Of a stretch of DNA of 52,181 nt, positions 42,314 through 50,733 are shown piece after piece. The stretch spans positions 1 through 52,181 of the forward strand of contig NZ_JADEXR010000031.1 in NCBI RefSeq assembly GCF_015206995.1, given 5' to 3'. The number at the start of each line of letters is the position of its first letter. Position 1 is the first letter of the stretch. Position numbers and translations under genes: made by a program. This stretch comes from an aff. Roholtiella sp. LEGE 12411. GTDB lineage: Bacteria; Cyanobacteriota; Cyanobacteriia; Cyanobacteriales; Nostocaceae. The notes below the pieces were generated by a model. It was not told the origin of the DNA. It saw only the letters and a list, made by a program, of their open reading frames with translations, and did not search any database.

Positions 42314-43249
42314 TTAAGCAATTGCGATCTTGGAAACGTTAAACGCAGTTAGTCTCTTTAACTCCCCAGTCTTACCATCTATCAGGTGTATGTAATTAGG
42401 AAATTCGTAGCGACGGGCACCCACGGCAAACAATTGGTTAGATGCAGAACACACCAAACCAATAAAACCACTATTCCAAGGTTGCCCCTCTAACTCCAAT
42501 GGGGTTTTTTGCCCTTCTTTAATCTGGTAGAGACTAGTTATACCTGATTGTTCGGTAGCGATCGCATAAAGAGTTCCGTCAGTACACTCCGTTAGATTGC
42601 TATATTGCTCTTGATCTGGTAGCTGGTTTTTTACCGTCACCTCTCCTGTTTTAGGGTTTACAGCTACTAAGCTATAAGGGGGTACACCATTGGCACCACT
42701 GACTATACCTATTAATGAGTCATCCTGAGAACGAGCTAAACTCAACAGTTCTTGCCGATCTTTCAGACCTGACAGAGGTAGAGTCTTAATAGACTTGCCC
42801 AAAAATATCAAGCGAATATTGGCATTTGCCTGGTTTTTCTTACTTAGACCACCACCGCTTGCAGCTACTATTAAGGTGCCATCTTTTAAAGTAGCAAAAC
42901 CGCTCAATTGTTCCCCAGGCAGCAAAATAGCTGAGGTTGTCAAAACTGTTTTTACCTGAGAAGTCGCCAAATCATAGGACTCTACAACAATAGGTATACT
43001 ACCGTTTGCAGCGCTCCTATTTGCAGTATTAGCAGCAATGGTTGCGGTTGTTGATTCTTCAGTATTATCAATAGCGTTGGTTTGTGTTAAACCAGTTGAC
43101 TTGTCCATTCTGGGTAAAGCACCAGGATGTACACCCAAAATAACTTGACTGGGTGTTTGGGCAATGCCTTTAGTCGACAATACTCCTAGTGCAGTTGCCG
43201 CAGTGCCAGCGATTGCCAACTTACCAAATTGTCTGCGTGTTACACTCAT
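42314..43249 (-). CDS. Tat-exported beta-propeller-like protein
   Basis: A 311-residue protein. The ATG at 43249 gives SVTRRQFGKLAIAGTAATALG, a twin-arginine signal, so it is exported folded. The mature part has repeated blade-like units: LSGFATLKDGTLIVAASGGG, DSLIGIVSGANGVPPYSLVAVNP, LTECTDGTLYAIATEQSGITSLYQI, and LVCSASNQLFAVGARR. It is probably a beta-propeller, which may bind a cofactor given the Tat route (inference). It lies 107 bp downstream of the copper radical oxidase gene on the same strand, so the two may work together. Confidence 0.75.
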   Translation of the reverse strand: MSVTRRQFGKLAIAGTAATALGVLSTKGIAQTPSQVILGVHPGALPRMDKSTGLTQTNAIDNTEESTTATIAANTANRSAANGSIPIVVESYDLATSQVKTVLTTSAILLPGEQLSGFATLKDGTLIVAASGGGLSKKNQANANIRLIFLGKSIKTLPLSGLKDRQELLSLARSQDDSLIGIVSGANGVPPYSLVAVNPKTGEVTVKNQLPDQEQYSNLTECTDGTLYAIATEQSGITSLYQIKEGQKTPLELEGQPWNSGFIGLVCSASNQLFAVGARRYEFPNYIHLIDGKTGELKRLTAFNVSKIAIA

Positions 43250-43259
43250 AATTTCCAAT

Positions 43260-43335
43260 TTGTTGGTTATTGGTTGTTGATTGTTGGTTGTTGCTATTTA
43301 CAAACAACACTCAACAATCAACCACTAAAAAAGAC
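43260..43335. repeat. TTGGTTG-type short repeats
   Basis: Imperfect GTTGGTTATT units followed by the complementary AACAATCAACC type form a loose hairpin between the oxidase stop and the propeller gene. Confidence 0.5.
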
Positions 43336-43355
43336 TAACCACTAACAACGAAGCT

Positions 43356-44774
43356 TTATCTAATTTGAATCCAAGTCCCTACAGAAGGCACATTATTGTT
43401 ATCAACAATGAACAACATATAGAAGCCAGGATGTGCAAGATTGCGGTTATTTGTTACCCCAACGTTGATAGAAGTGCTATTTCTAGATGTGATCGGTAAG
43501 TCTATTAATCGTTGAGATGTATCTAATCCATGAGTAGTCGCCATTGGATTAATTAAATGTGCCCATTTGATGTTGGCAGCTTGGGGTGTTTGAATTGCAA
43601 ACGTTCTGTTGTAGTTAGCAAATTGAGGGACACTTTGAATTACAGGCCGCAGTTGCGCCATATACGCTGGGCTGTAAATTTCTAGCCGGGCTTCATAAGA
43701 ACCGCGGTTGGGATTTCCTCCAGCTGCGACGACTCTACCATCTGGTAATAGCAGCGCTACAGAATGATATACTCGACCATTGACCGCAGGTGTTTCTACT
43801 ACTGTCCAAGTATTTGTTGCTGGATTGTAAATCTCCCCTGGAACGGTAGATTGTGCGACATCTTCGTTCATGCCGCTGCCGTTGCAAACAAATACTGTGC
43901 GATCGGGCAATAAGACTGCGTTGTGGTGCATTCTGGCACTATTGAGAGACGCAGCCGCTGTGTAAGTGGGACTAGCCGCTTTGAGATCAACAATATTGAC
44001 TCGGTTGGTTGCCATCCCACCGCCATTACCCCCACCAATAATCATCACTTTTTGGTCTTGGGCTGGCGGTAACAACACGCTGGCTGCTTGGTTGCCAAAA
44101 TCAGCTTGTTGCAAGCCAGATACTGCTTGTTCGGCGATCGCTACACTAAAACTTGAGGGTAAGGTAAGGATACGTGGCGAGACACTGTTATTGCCGCCTA
44201 GCTGGGCACCCGTATAAAAAAGTTTCCCAGTACTAAGTAGAAATAGGTGGGCATAAAGAGAAAAGGAGCTAGTCGGTTGGGAAAAAATTTCCCAGCCAAT
44301 GCTACCACCAGAAAAAACTTCTGGTGTGACGCTCAGACCACCATTTTCAGTCGAACCCGATAGGGCGAATATCTTACCGCTACCCAAAGTCAAAACAGTT
44401 GGATACCAGCGCCCTTGATTCATGGATGCCACTCTGATCCATTTTTCAGTGGGGGGATCGAAGACAAAAGCAGCTGTTTGCCCAAAGAACGGGTCATATT
44501 GCTTTGTACCCCCTGCTATAAACAGTCTGCCATTCGGTCGGAATGATTGACCTGCACAGAAAACATCAATGACGCTGCCATCTTTTTCCAAGGGGATCTC
44601 AGGTCGGGAGAAGGTACCATTATTCACATCCCAAACTGCGGAACCTTGAGGGGAATTTGCTACATTACTGGGATCGTTCCCTGAGCCAGTGAAGAAGAAT
44701 ACTTTACTCGTGAGTAATACAGCAGCATGGACAGGATTTATCGGACAGTTATAAGGTAGTAGTTGCCAAGCCAT
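43356..44774 (-). CDS. Galactose/glyoxal oxidase-like copper radical oxidase
   Basis: A 472-residue kelch-propeller plus DUF1929 protein. Aligning by motif with galactose oxidase, all five active-site residues are present: C73 (VFCAGQSF) and Y124 (GRWYPT), which form the thioether cofactor, and copper ligands Y336-H337 (GRVYHSV) and H415 (TTHGLDTSQR). The DUF1929 domain at about 375-472 supplies the last His. So it should form a Cys-Tyr radical and oxidise an alcohol or aldehyde to give hydrogen peroxide. The predicted protein starts directly in the propeller and shows no signal peptide. Substrate unknown. Such enzymes are best known from fungi and plants and are sporadic in bacteria. Confidence 0.88.
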   Translation of the reverse strand: MAWQLLPYNCPINPVHAAVLLTSKVFFFTGSGNDPSNVANSPQGSAVWDVNNGTFSRPEIPLEKDGSVIDVFCAGQSFRPNGRLFIAGGTKQYDPFFGQTAAFVFDPPTEKWIRVASMNQGRWYPTVLTLGSGKIFALSGSTENGGLSVTPEVFSGGSIGWEIFSQPTSSFSLYAHLFLLSTGKLFYTGAQLGGNNSVSPRILTLPSSFSVAIAEQAVSGLQQADFGNQAASVLLPPAQDQKVMIIGGGNGGGMATNRVNIVDLKAASPTYTAAASLNSARMHHNAVLLPDRTVFVCNGSGMNEDVAQSTVPGEIYNPATNTWTVVETPAVNGRVYHSVALLLPDGRVVAAGGNPNRGSYEARLEIYSPAYMAQLRPVIQSVPQFANYNRTFAIQTPQAANIKWAHLINPMATTHGLDTSQRLIDLPITSRNSTSINVGVTNNRNLAHPGFYMLFIVDNNNVPSVGTWIQIR

Positions 44775-45394
44775 TTTGTAGATGTTCCTAGCAAAAAAAA
44801 GTAGATATTTTACTCCACACCTATATACTTTTCGTAAGTACAGAGCGCAAGGCTCGTACAGAATTCAACTGAATTGAACGGCCAACAAGAACTGTTGAAT
44901 CTGTGTCAACATTGCTTATTAGCAACGATTCTCACTGTCTAGCTTCGTCATTAATTTGGATTATAGCAACTAGATAATTCTTAGAATAAATATGATCCCT
45001 CATCCAACACAAAAGTTTATTTTTAAATAGCTATGTTGGGAATTCCGCACTATTTTACTTTGATTGAAAAGTTAAGTTATAGGACTTAGGTATTGACAAA
45101 AAGACTAACAAACTATTTATTAAGTAAATCTTTAGTCCGTCTTTTCAGTAGCTTAATCTATGATTATTTGCTATTGCAAGCGATCGCTACACCTGCAAAA
45201 ACTTCAATAATTCCAAAATTTCTTTGTAGAATTGCTCTTGCAGATAAGTTGATCAGACATAAGATGCATAGCGGCTTGTCGCCAAACATTGCATCTCTAA
45301 ATAATTTATATAGTAAATATTAATAATCCTTAATAGTGTTTACTATTAAGGATTGTTGACTTGAGCAAAAGATGCTCGAAACCCTTATTACTCC
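44775..45394. other. Long gap upstream of the copper oxidase
   Basis: 620 bp, AT-rich. It must hold the oxidase promoter at its left end and the terminator-like palindrome 45325-45354 at its right end. A 76-codon plus-strand frame (45093-45323) has no family features. No RNA was recognised. Confidence 0.5.
45325..45354. terminator. Perfect 13-bp palindrome after the ParR-like gene
   Basis: AATCCTTAATAGT and ACTATTAAGGATT arms with a 4-base loop. It lies 41 bp past the stop at 45395 and should end the parM-parR-like transcript. No long U-tract on that strand. Confidence 0.6.
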
Positions 45395-45886
45395 TTAAAA
45401 ATCATCAAGAAACTGGCTAAGGCGACTAATAACAGGGTCAACCTCTTGAGGAGGGGTAGCAGCAGTATAAGAAGTATTATTTATTATTGATACATCTGAT
45501 ACTGATTGATTTGGGGACTGAATGACTGATGGATCGTTGACAATGAGCGCCAATTGTGCAAGCTGCTGACTAAGTTGCATAATATGGCGTTCCATCGCCT
45601 CCAAACGATTGGATTCCTTGGCAAAAAAACGTTCCTCAAGGCCAGCCACTTGACGTTGCAGCTCACCGATTTGTTGTTCAATCGGTGCTGTTGCTGCGGT
45701 TTTCGGAGCAGGTCGTACAGATTCCGGTACACATAAAGATTGCCATAAGGCTTCTTTGCAGAGGTCACTGAAAGTCTTGTCGGGTTGTTTTTCCAAATGG
45801 CTTTCTACTTGTGCCAACAAGCTTTCATCAGCAACCCCTGGGTTGAACGTAACGGATTTAACTACCTTTTTTGACCATTGGAACAT
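45395..45886 (-). CDS. ParR-like ribbon-helix-helix adaptor
   Basis: A 163-residue protein 5 bp downstream of an actin-like ATPase gene. The N-terminus (KSVTFNPGVADESLLAQVESHLEKQPDKTFSDLCKEALWQSL) has the strand-helix-helix pattern of ribbon-helix-helix DNA-binding proteins. A coiled coil (IEQQIGELQRQVAGLEERF, LEAMERHIMQLSQQLAQL) and a disordered acidic tail follow, ending in the hydrophobic RLSQFLDDF. By analogy with ParR, the tail could bind the filament end. Function is inferred from fold and position. Confidence 0.65.
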   Translation of the reverse strand: MFQWSKKVVKSVTFNPGVADESLLAQVESHLEKQPDKTFSDLCKEALWQSLCVPESVRPAPKTAATAPIEQQIGELQRQVAGLEERFFAKESNRLEAMERHIMQLSQQLAQLALIVNDPSVIQSPNQSVSDVSIINNTSYTAATPPQEVDPVISRLSQFLDDF

Positions 45887-45891
45887 CAGCT

Positions 45892-47046
45892 TTAGGCCCT
45901 AGCAGCGCGATTAGAGGACAATTGTGCCTCTCCATAAATATACTGCCCCAAAGCATTCGCCTGGCGGGAAGGTGCAGCTAAATGTGCGCTAATTTTTGCC
46001 TCTTTGAGCAGACGTTGAACATCTTCCCAGAAAAACTCACCTCCTCCTCCAGTGAGAATCACATCGGTGACGCGTTCTGGCAACCAGGCTAGCACGCGAC
46101 TACAGATTTCTCGAGAAAACATCTCTGTGAGGTTAGGAAGAAAATCGTCTAGGTTGGCGGGCTTACTAGCGCCTTTAGGACGGTAAAAACGCTCACCCTT
46201 GGGTTTGTTAACAGCGGAAATCAAAGCCAGAGATTGACTATCTGCTCCTTGGATCTCGGCAGCTACCAGTTCATAAAACTTGTTCATCCCGAAGTCTTCA
46301 CTTTTAGAAGCACCTCGCGCAAAGCGGAAGTTATCTACCATTAAAAGATCGACGGTTTGATGCCCAATATCAACAATTGCCACCGAGATTTTCGTAAAAT
46401 CGGGAACCGTAGTGCTCTTTTTAGGTTGAGCTTCAGACCACAAAAGACTGCCGTAGCCTTCTGGCATTACCCATACCTTATTGACGTTCAGCGATACAGA
46501 TTCGCCTCGGAAGTTCAACACATGAGGGCCACCTACTTGGCTGATTAACTGTGCTTTTTCCTTTTCAAATTGCTCTAAGGAGAGGAAAGGCAGACCAAGT
46601 ACAACAGAAATCTCATCTTTGAGTTTGAAGTAGCTGGCACATGCCAAGACTTTCACCAGTGCAGCCTCTACCTTAGACTGACCGACTCCTAGATTCGCTC
46701 CAAAATCTGCTGCTAGCTGACCTACAGCATATCCATTGCCTTGATACTCCAACCACAAATCCATTAAAGGGTCAGTAGCTCTGGCTTCAAAAACGCCCCC
46801 ACGTACCTGTTCTATTGACATTTGCTTGACATTGGCAGGTATAAACACCACACTATTGGGTTCGCGGCTTACACAAGTTTTTGTGGAAGTTCTGCCTAAA
46901 TCAACACTGAGAATTGTTTTCCCTGAACCGATGCCGCCGCCTGGCTTGGGAGTATTAACAGCATTTATGGGAGTTGACGCCGACACTCTATTCATTGGTA
47001 TAGCAGCGGCATTCATTGGAGTAGCGGCGGAAGGTTGGTCTGTCAT
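45892..47046 (-). CDS. ParM-like actin family ATPase
   Basis: A 384-residue actin/Hsp70-fold protein. Phosphate-1 loop is SVDLGRTSTKTCV, phosphate-2 VAIVDIGHQTVDLL, and the adenosine motif VILTGGGGEFF. The N-terminal 30 residues are low-complexity with three (T/I)P(M/I)N units. It resembles ParM/StbA and archaeal Ta0583-type proteins more than MreB or DnaK. Such proteins polymerise to push plasmid copies apart; here the gene appears chromosomal and is followed by an RHH-type partner. Cell-biological role unknown. Confidence 0.82.
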   Translation of the reverse strand: MTDQPSAATPMNAAAIPMNRVSASTPINAVNTPKPGGGIGSGKTILSVDLGRTSTKTCVSREPNSVVFIPANVKQMSIEQVRGGVFEARATDPLMDLWLEYQGNGYAVGQLAADFGANLGVGQSKVEAALVKVLACASYFKLKDEISVVLGLPFLSLEQFEKEKAQLISQVGGPHVLNFRGESVSLNVNKVWVMPEGYGSLLWSEAQPKKSTTVPDFTKISVAIVDIGHQTVDLLMVDNFRFARGASKSEDFGMNKFYELVAAEIQGADSQSLALISAVNKPKGERFYRPKGASKPANLDDFLPNLTEMFSREICSRVLAWLPERVTDVILTGGGGEFFWEDVQRLLKEAKISAHLAAPSRQANALGQYIYGEAQLSSNRAARA

Positions 47047-47254
47047 GAAAGCTCCTAATCTGAACTTAACTGTAAAAAGTTGTCATGCTCATCTTACAAA
47101 AATGCGAGCAACCAGAAATTTTTGGTTGCGTCAAGTGTAGCTAGAAATACGCCAAAAATTAATTTCAGCAATCGCGCTTTTAGTATTATTTGGCATAGTG
47201 TAGGCGAATTTTTAGCAGATGTAACCCTGCTTCCAAACTAAAAACGATTGTGTT

Positions 47255-47869
47255 TTATCTCCGGGTGCTTTTTCGCTTACGTTTGAGCACCCAGAAAACA
47301 AATGCCAATACCAAGACCCCAAACACGATTTTAGATACCGGAGCAAGGTACTTGTCCACAAGCTCATACTGACTTCCCAGTATATATCCTGAGTATGTTA
47401 ACAAACCTACCCACGCAGCGCTACCTAGGGTTGTGTAAAATAGGAATGGGAGCAAGTGCATACTACTGATGCCTGCTGGCACAGAAATCAATGTCCGAAC
47501 TCCCGGCACAAGCCGACCAATAAGTACTGCTTTGTTACCTTGTCTATCAAACCAGCGTGTCGCTTTGGTAATATCTTTGCTCGATATAGCCAGCCATCTG
47601 CCGTACCTATCAGCCCAGGTTTTCAAACGTTCTTCGCCCAAAAATTTACCTGGATAGTACCAGACTAGTGCCCCCAGCACAGAACCTATTAGCCCCGCGA
47701 AAAATACGCCAATAATATTAAGCTTGTCCGGGGTTGCTCGTGCTGTAAATCCTGCCAGTGGCATAATCAATTCTGAAGGGATGGGGGGAAAGAGGTTCTC
47801 TACAAACATCAGCAGAGCGATTCCCAAATAACCCATGTAGTTGATAGTATTGGTTATCCATTCAAGCAT
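47255..47869 (-). CDS. DedA/VTT-family membrane protein
   Basis: A 204-residue multi-helix membrane protein. DedA motifs are clear: ENLFPPIPSELIMPLAGF, the GxxxGxLVWYYPGK segment, and GRLVPGVRTLISVPAG, with the conserved F/R/P residues of the re-entrant loop. Recent work links the family to flipping of undecaprenyl phosphate or phospholipids; which applies here is not readable. The basic KRKRKSTRR tail is at the C-terminus. It stands alone. Confidence 0.93.
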   Translation of the reverse strand: MLEWITNTINYMGYLGIALLMFVENLFPPIPSELIMPLAGFTARATPDKLNIIGVFFAGLIGSVLGALVWYYPGKFLGEERLKTWADRYGRWLAISSKDITKATRWFDRQGNKAVLIGRLVPGVRTLISVPAGISSMHLLPFLFYTTLGSAAWVGLLTYSGYILGSQYELVDKYLAPVSKIVFGVLVLAFVFWVLKRKRKSTRR

Positions 47870-48196
47870 CGAGTCGATTCCTGAAATTATTGCACTAATT
47901 TTTGTTGCTCAATTTAGTATTAACTTTCGCAAAAGTTAATTATCTGCTCTTAATTAGAGCTTAAGTGTTAAGTTAGCTTCACTAAAATTGGCACTGAACT
48001 CAGACACAGGGGAAGAAATGGAAAGGAAGTTTTGATTTCAAAAGTTGAGATCCCCCTTAGCCCACTTATTAAAAGAGCTAGGGGGGATCTAAATAAAATT
48101 TGAAAACACACTCCAGGTTACTTCTAAAATTGGGGATATGGGGGAGGAAAGTAGACAACGACTGTTCCTCCATCTTCCCATCTGCCCTTTGTTTTT
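47870..48196. other. Gap with a GATCCCCC hairpin
   Basis: 327 bp. The clearest element is the inverted repeat at 48048-48090. The rest is AT-rich, presumably the DedA promoter, with no ORF of note. Confidence 0.5.
48048..48090. repeat. GATCCCCC / GGGGGATC inverted repeat
   Basis: AGATCCCCCTTAG and CTAGGGGGGATCT arms around a 17-base AT-rich centre. This is a typical dispersed cyanobacterial hairpin (from memory) and could terminate the oxidoreductase transcript coming from 49303. Confidence 0.65.
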
Positions 48197-49303
48197 TTAG
48201 ACTGTCGGCGTCAATGATTGTACTCTCTGTTCCGATTGCCAGTCTAATGGATTCCAAACTCGATCTTCTAAAGCCATCTGCTCAATTAAACTTGCCAACC
48301 TCAAAGCTTTAAGAGCTTGTTCGCCACCCACTGAAGGTTGGTTCCCGCCATGTACGCAGTTGACAAAATGTTCTAACTCTGCACTTAGAGGTTGAATATT
48401 ACTGGTGTAGACTTTTTCAATCACACCATCTTGCCTATAAAGTACTTGTCGGTGGTCATTCAGAGTGTTAGCTGTCGTTTGTCGGTGAATCAAAATTTCA
48501 TTCTTGAGAAAATCTGCCTCAGTGAATGAGTTTTTACAGTGGGCGACAATCCGACGGATTTTTCGGTGAGTGACTTTACTGGCAGTTAAAGTAGCGACAA
48601 TGCCATTAGCAAAACCCAAGGTGGCAGTGACGTAATCTAAATAACCAGAGTCCAAGGCACGAGAACCGCTAGCGGTTAATTTTACTACAGGAGAGGCGGC
48701 TAATTCCAAAAGTAGGTCAATGTCGTGGATCATTAAATCCAGCACAACCGACACATCATTTGCCCGATCTGAGTAAGGACTCATGCGGTGAGCTTCTAGC
48801 GCCAGCAGTTCCTCAGTTTTCAGCACTTGGCTCAGTTCCCGAAATGCTGGATTGAAGCGCTCAATATGACCTACTTGCAGGATACACTGAGACTCAGCTG
48901 CGGCATTTACCAGGGATTCTGCCTCAGAAATACTTGCAGCGATCGGTTTTTCAACTAAAACATGAATTCCCGCCAAAAGACAGTTAATGCCTACAGCATA
49001 GTGCAGGCGAGTGGGAACGGCCACGCAAACTGCTTCCACAAGGGGTAGCAAGTCACAGTAGTCTTCAAAAAAACGCACTTTGTATTTACTGGCGGTTTCT
49101 AACCCCCGCTCTACGTTAATATCTGCCACTCCAACCAGTTCAACATCTTTCATTGAACTCAGCACGCGAGCGTGATGTTGTCCCATGTTACCCACCCCAA
49201 TCACGCCTATGCGGATCGGTCGTGGCTGGTTGCGCTGTGTATATGGATTCGGTTCTGCCACTGACATGCTATCTTGCACTATTATTCTCTCCTCAACCAC
49301 CAA
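48197..49303 (-). CDS. Gfo/Idh/MocA-family oxidoreductase
   Basis: A 368-residue NAD(P)-dependent sugar-type dehydrogenase. The Rossmann loop is RIGVIGVGNMGQHHARVL, the EKPIA motif (EKPIAASISEA) holds the catalytic Lys, and a beta-sheet substrate domain follows (NDVSVVLDLMIHDIDLLLEL with the typical HDID). Family members act on UDP-sugars, inositols or similar. No sugar-pathway neighbour narrows the substrate. An in-frame ATG 12 codons downstream (SVAEPNPYTQR) is an equally possible start. Confidence 0.9.
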   Translation of the reverse strand: MVVEERIIVQDSMSVAEPNPYTQRNQPRPIRIGVIGVGNMGQHHARVLSSMKDVELVGVADINVERGLETASKYKVRFFEDYCDLLPLVEAVCVAVPTRLHYAVGINCLLAGIHVLVEKPIAASISEAESLVNAAAESQCILQVGHIERFNPAFRELSQVLKTEELLALEAHRMSPYSDRANDVSVVLDLMIHDIDLLLELAASPVVKLTASGSRALDSGYLDYVTATLGFANGIVATLTASKVTHRKIRRIVAHCKNSFTEADFLKNEILIHRQTTANTLNDHRQVLYRQDGVIEKVYTSNIQPLSAELEHFVNCVHGGNQPSVGGEQALKALRLASLIEQMALEDRVWNPLDWQSEQRVQSLTPTV

Positions 49304-49950
49304 ATTTAGAGACGCTACGGTCGTTGGCGTTTATACTGAACGGCCAGTTATGATCCGTCTAAAACCATCCAGATGGTAACATAGAGGCTCTGTTTATGAA
49401 GAATTTCAAAGTTTGCAATCAGTTCCCGTAATCTGGCTGTCTTTTGTATAAACAGTTCGATATTGCTCAATTTTTTTGTCTAAAGCACAAAAACAAGATG
49501 TCTGTTTATTAACTTTTAAAATTACGTAATACCTCAGGAAAAATTATCTAAAGTTTTGATAGTCCAAAGTCTTAAATTTAACTTTTTTTGAGGTGTCAAT
49601 TAGCCAATTAACTACCAAGCTTAATATCAAATTGACACTATTGAAAATGGAGAACTTTTTTGTGAGTAAAATAACAGAATGACTAAAATATCACACTGAG
49701 ATCGGTTTATTCAGAAAGAATGTATTAGGAATTACCACGATCAATTCCTAAAATGATTTTTGCATAATTATTTGTAGTACCCAGCGATCGCACCACATTT
49801 TGAGAGAAACTTGTAACTTGTATAGATAGTTTCCTCTGACATGAATATATTTAAGTACGGTGGTGTTTGCCTTACTTAACTAATAAAAATTCAAACATCC
49901 TCTGATTGAAGTGTGATTGAACGATTTAAAATCCAAAATGGAAAACTGAG
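49304..49950. other. Long AT-rich gap between the oxidoreductase and queC
   Basis: 647 bp. It holds an inverted repeat GTGTCAATT (49593-49601) / AATTGACAC (49630-49638) and otherwise featureless AT-rich DNA. Both divergent promoters must lie here. No preQ1-type aptamer was recognised before queC. Confidence 0.5.
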
Positions 49951-50625
49951 ATGAAAGCTGTAATTCTGTTGTCCGGTGGATTAGACTCTTCCACAATTCT
50001 GTACAAAGCGAAGACTGATGGCTGTGAGTGTCATGCCATTTCCTTCGATTACCAGCAGCGACATCGGCGAGAATTACAGTCAGCCCTCCTCGTCGGTGAG
50101 AAAGCTGGGGTCATAAAACACCAAGTGGTTAATTTTGACTTACGGCAATGGGGCGGTTCAGCACTTACAGACGACGCCATTGATTTACCCCAGGAGCGTT
50201 CCTTAGATGAAATGTCTCAAAATATTCCTGTCACCTATGTCCCTGCTCGTAATACTATATTTTTAAGCTTTGCCCTTGGCTACGCCGAAGCGATCGCTGC
50301 TGAACGTGTCTATATCGGTGTCAACGCCTTAGATTACTCTGGATACCCTGATTGTCGTCCCGACTATATCCAGGCGATGCAGGAAGTTTTTCGCCTAGGA
50401 ACCAAACAAGGACGTGAGGGCCAACCAATAAGTATTGTTGCACCCCTAATAAACTTGAAAAAAACCGAAATTATCCAGTTGGGCAACCAATTGGGAGTTC
50501 CCTGGGAGTTAACTTGGTCTTGCTATGCCGGTGGTAATATCGCTTGTGGTGTCTGTGATTCTTGCCGGTTACGACTAGCAGCTTTTGCCGAATTGGAATT
50601 AAAAGATCCGCTTCACTATGCTTGA
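49951..50625 (+). CDS. queC: 7-cyano-7-deazaguanine (preQ0) synthase
   Basis: It turns 7-carboxy-7-deazaguanine into preQ0 with ATP and ammonia, on the path to queuosine in tRNA. It has 224 residues. The PP-loop is LLSGGLDSST (6-15), and the zinc site is C191, C199, C202 and C205 in SCYAGGNIACGVCDSCR. FSFALGYAEAIAAERVYIGVNALDYSGYPDCRP is the substrate part (here LSFALGYAEA). queD, queE and queF are not in the window. Confidence 0.96.
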   Translation: MKAVILLSGGLDSSTILYKAKTDGCECHAISFDYQQRHRRELQSALLVGEKAGVIKHQVVNFDLRQWGGSALTDDAIDLPQERSLDEMSQNIPVTYVPARNTIFLSFALGYAEAIAAERVYIGVNALDYSGYPDCRPDYIQAMQEVFRLGTKQGREGQPISIVAPLINLKKTEIIQLGNQLGVPWELTWSCYAGGNIACGVCDSCRLRLAAFAELELKDPLHYA

Positions 50626-50633
50626 GTGCTGAG

Positions 50634-50733
50634 TCATTTGTCCAAAGTCAAAAGTCAAGGGTCAAAAGTCAAGAGTCAATGGTCATTAATTATTCTCTGC
50701 TCCCACTCCCCCACTCCCCACTCCCCTGACTCC
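50634..50733. repeat. Tandem AAAGTCA-type and CCACTCC-type short repeats
   Basis: CAAAAGT/CAAGGGT-type heptamers at about 50644-50690 resemble those inside the 145-bp MITE. They are followed by CACTCCC repeats to about 50735. They lie between the converging queC and CNNM genes. Confidence 0.65.

Noticed and set aside
45093-45323. 76-codon plus-strand frame in the 620-bp gap
   Set aside because: No recognisable domain, AT-driven composition, no ribosome site.
49739-49950. preQ1 riboswitch before queC
   Set aside because: No C-rich/A-rich pseudoknot pattern could be made out near the start; the leader is AT-rich and unstructured by eye.
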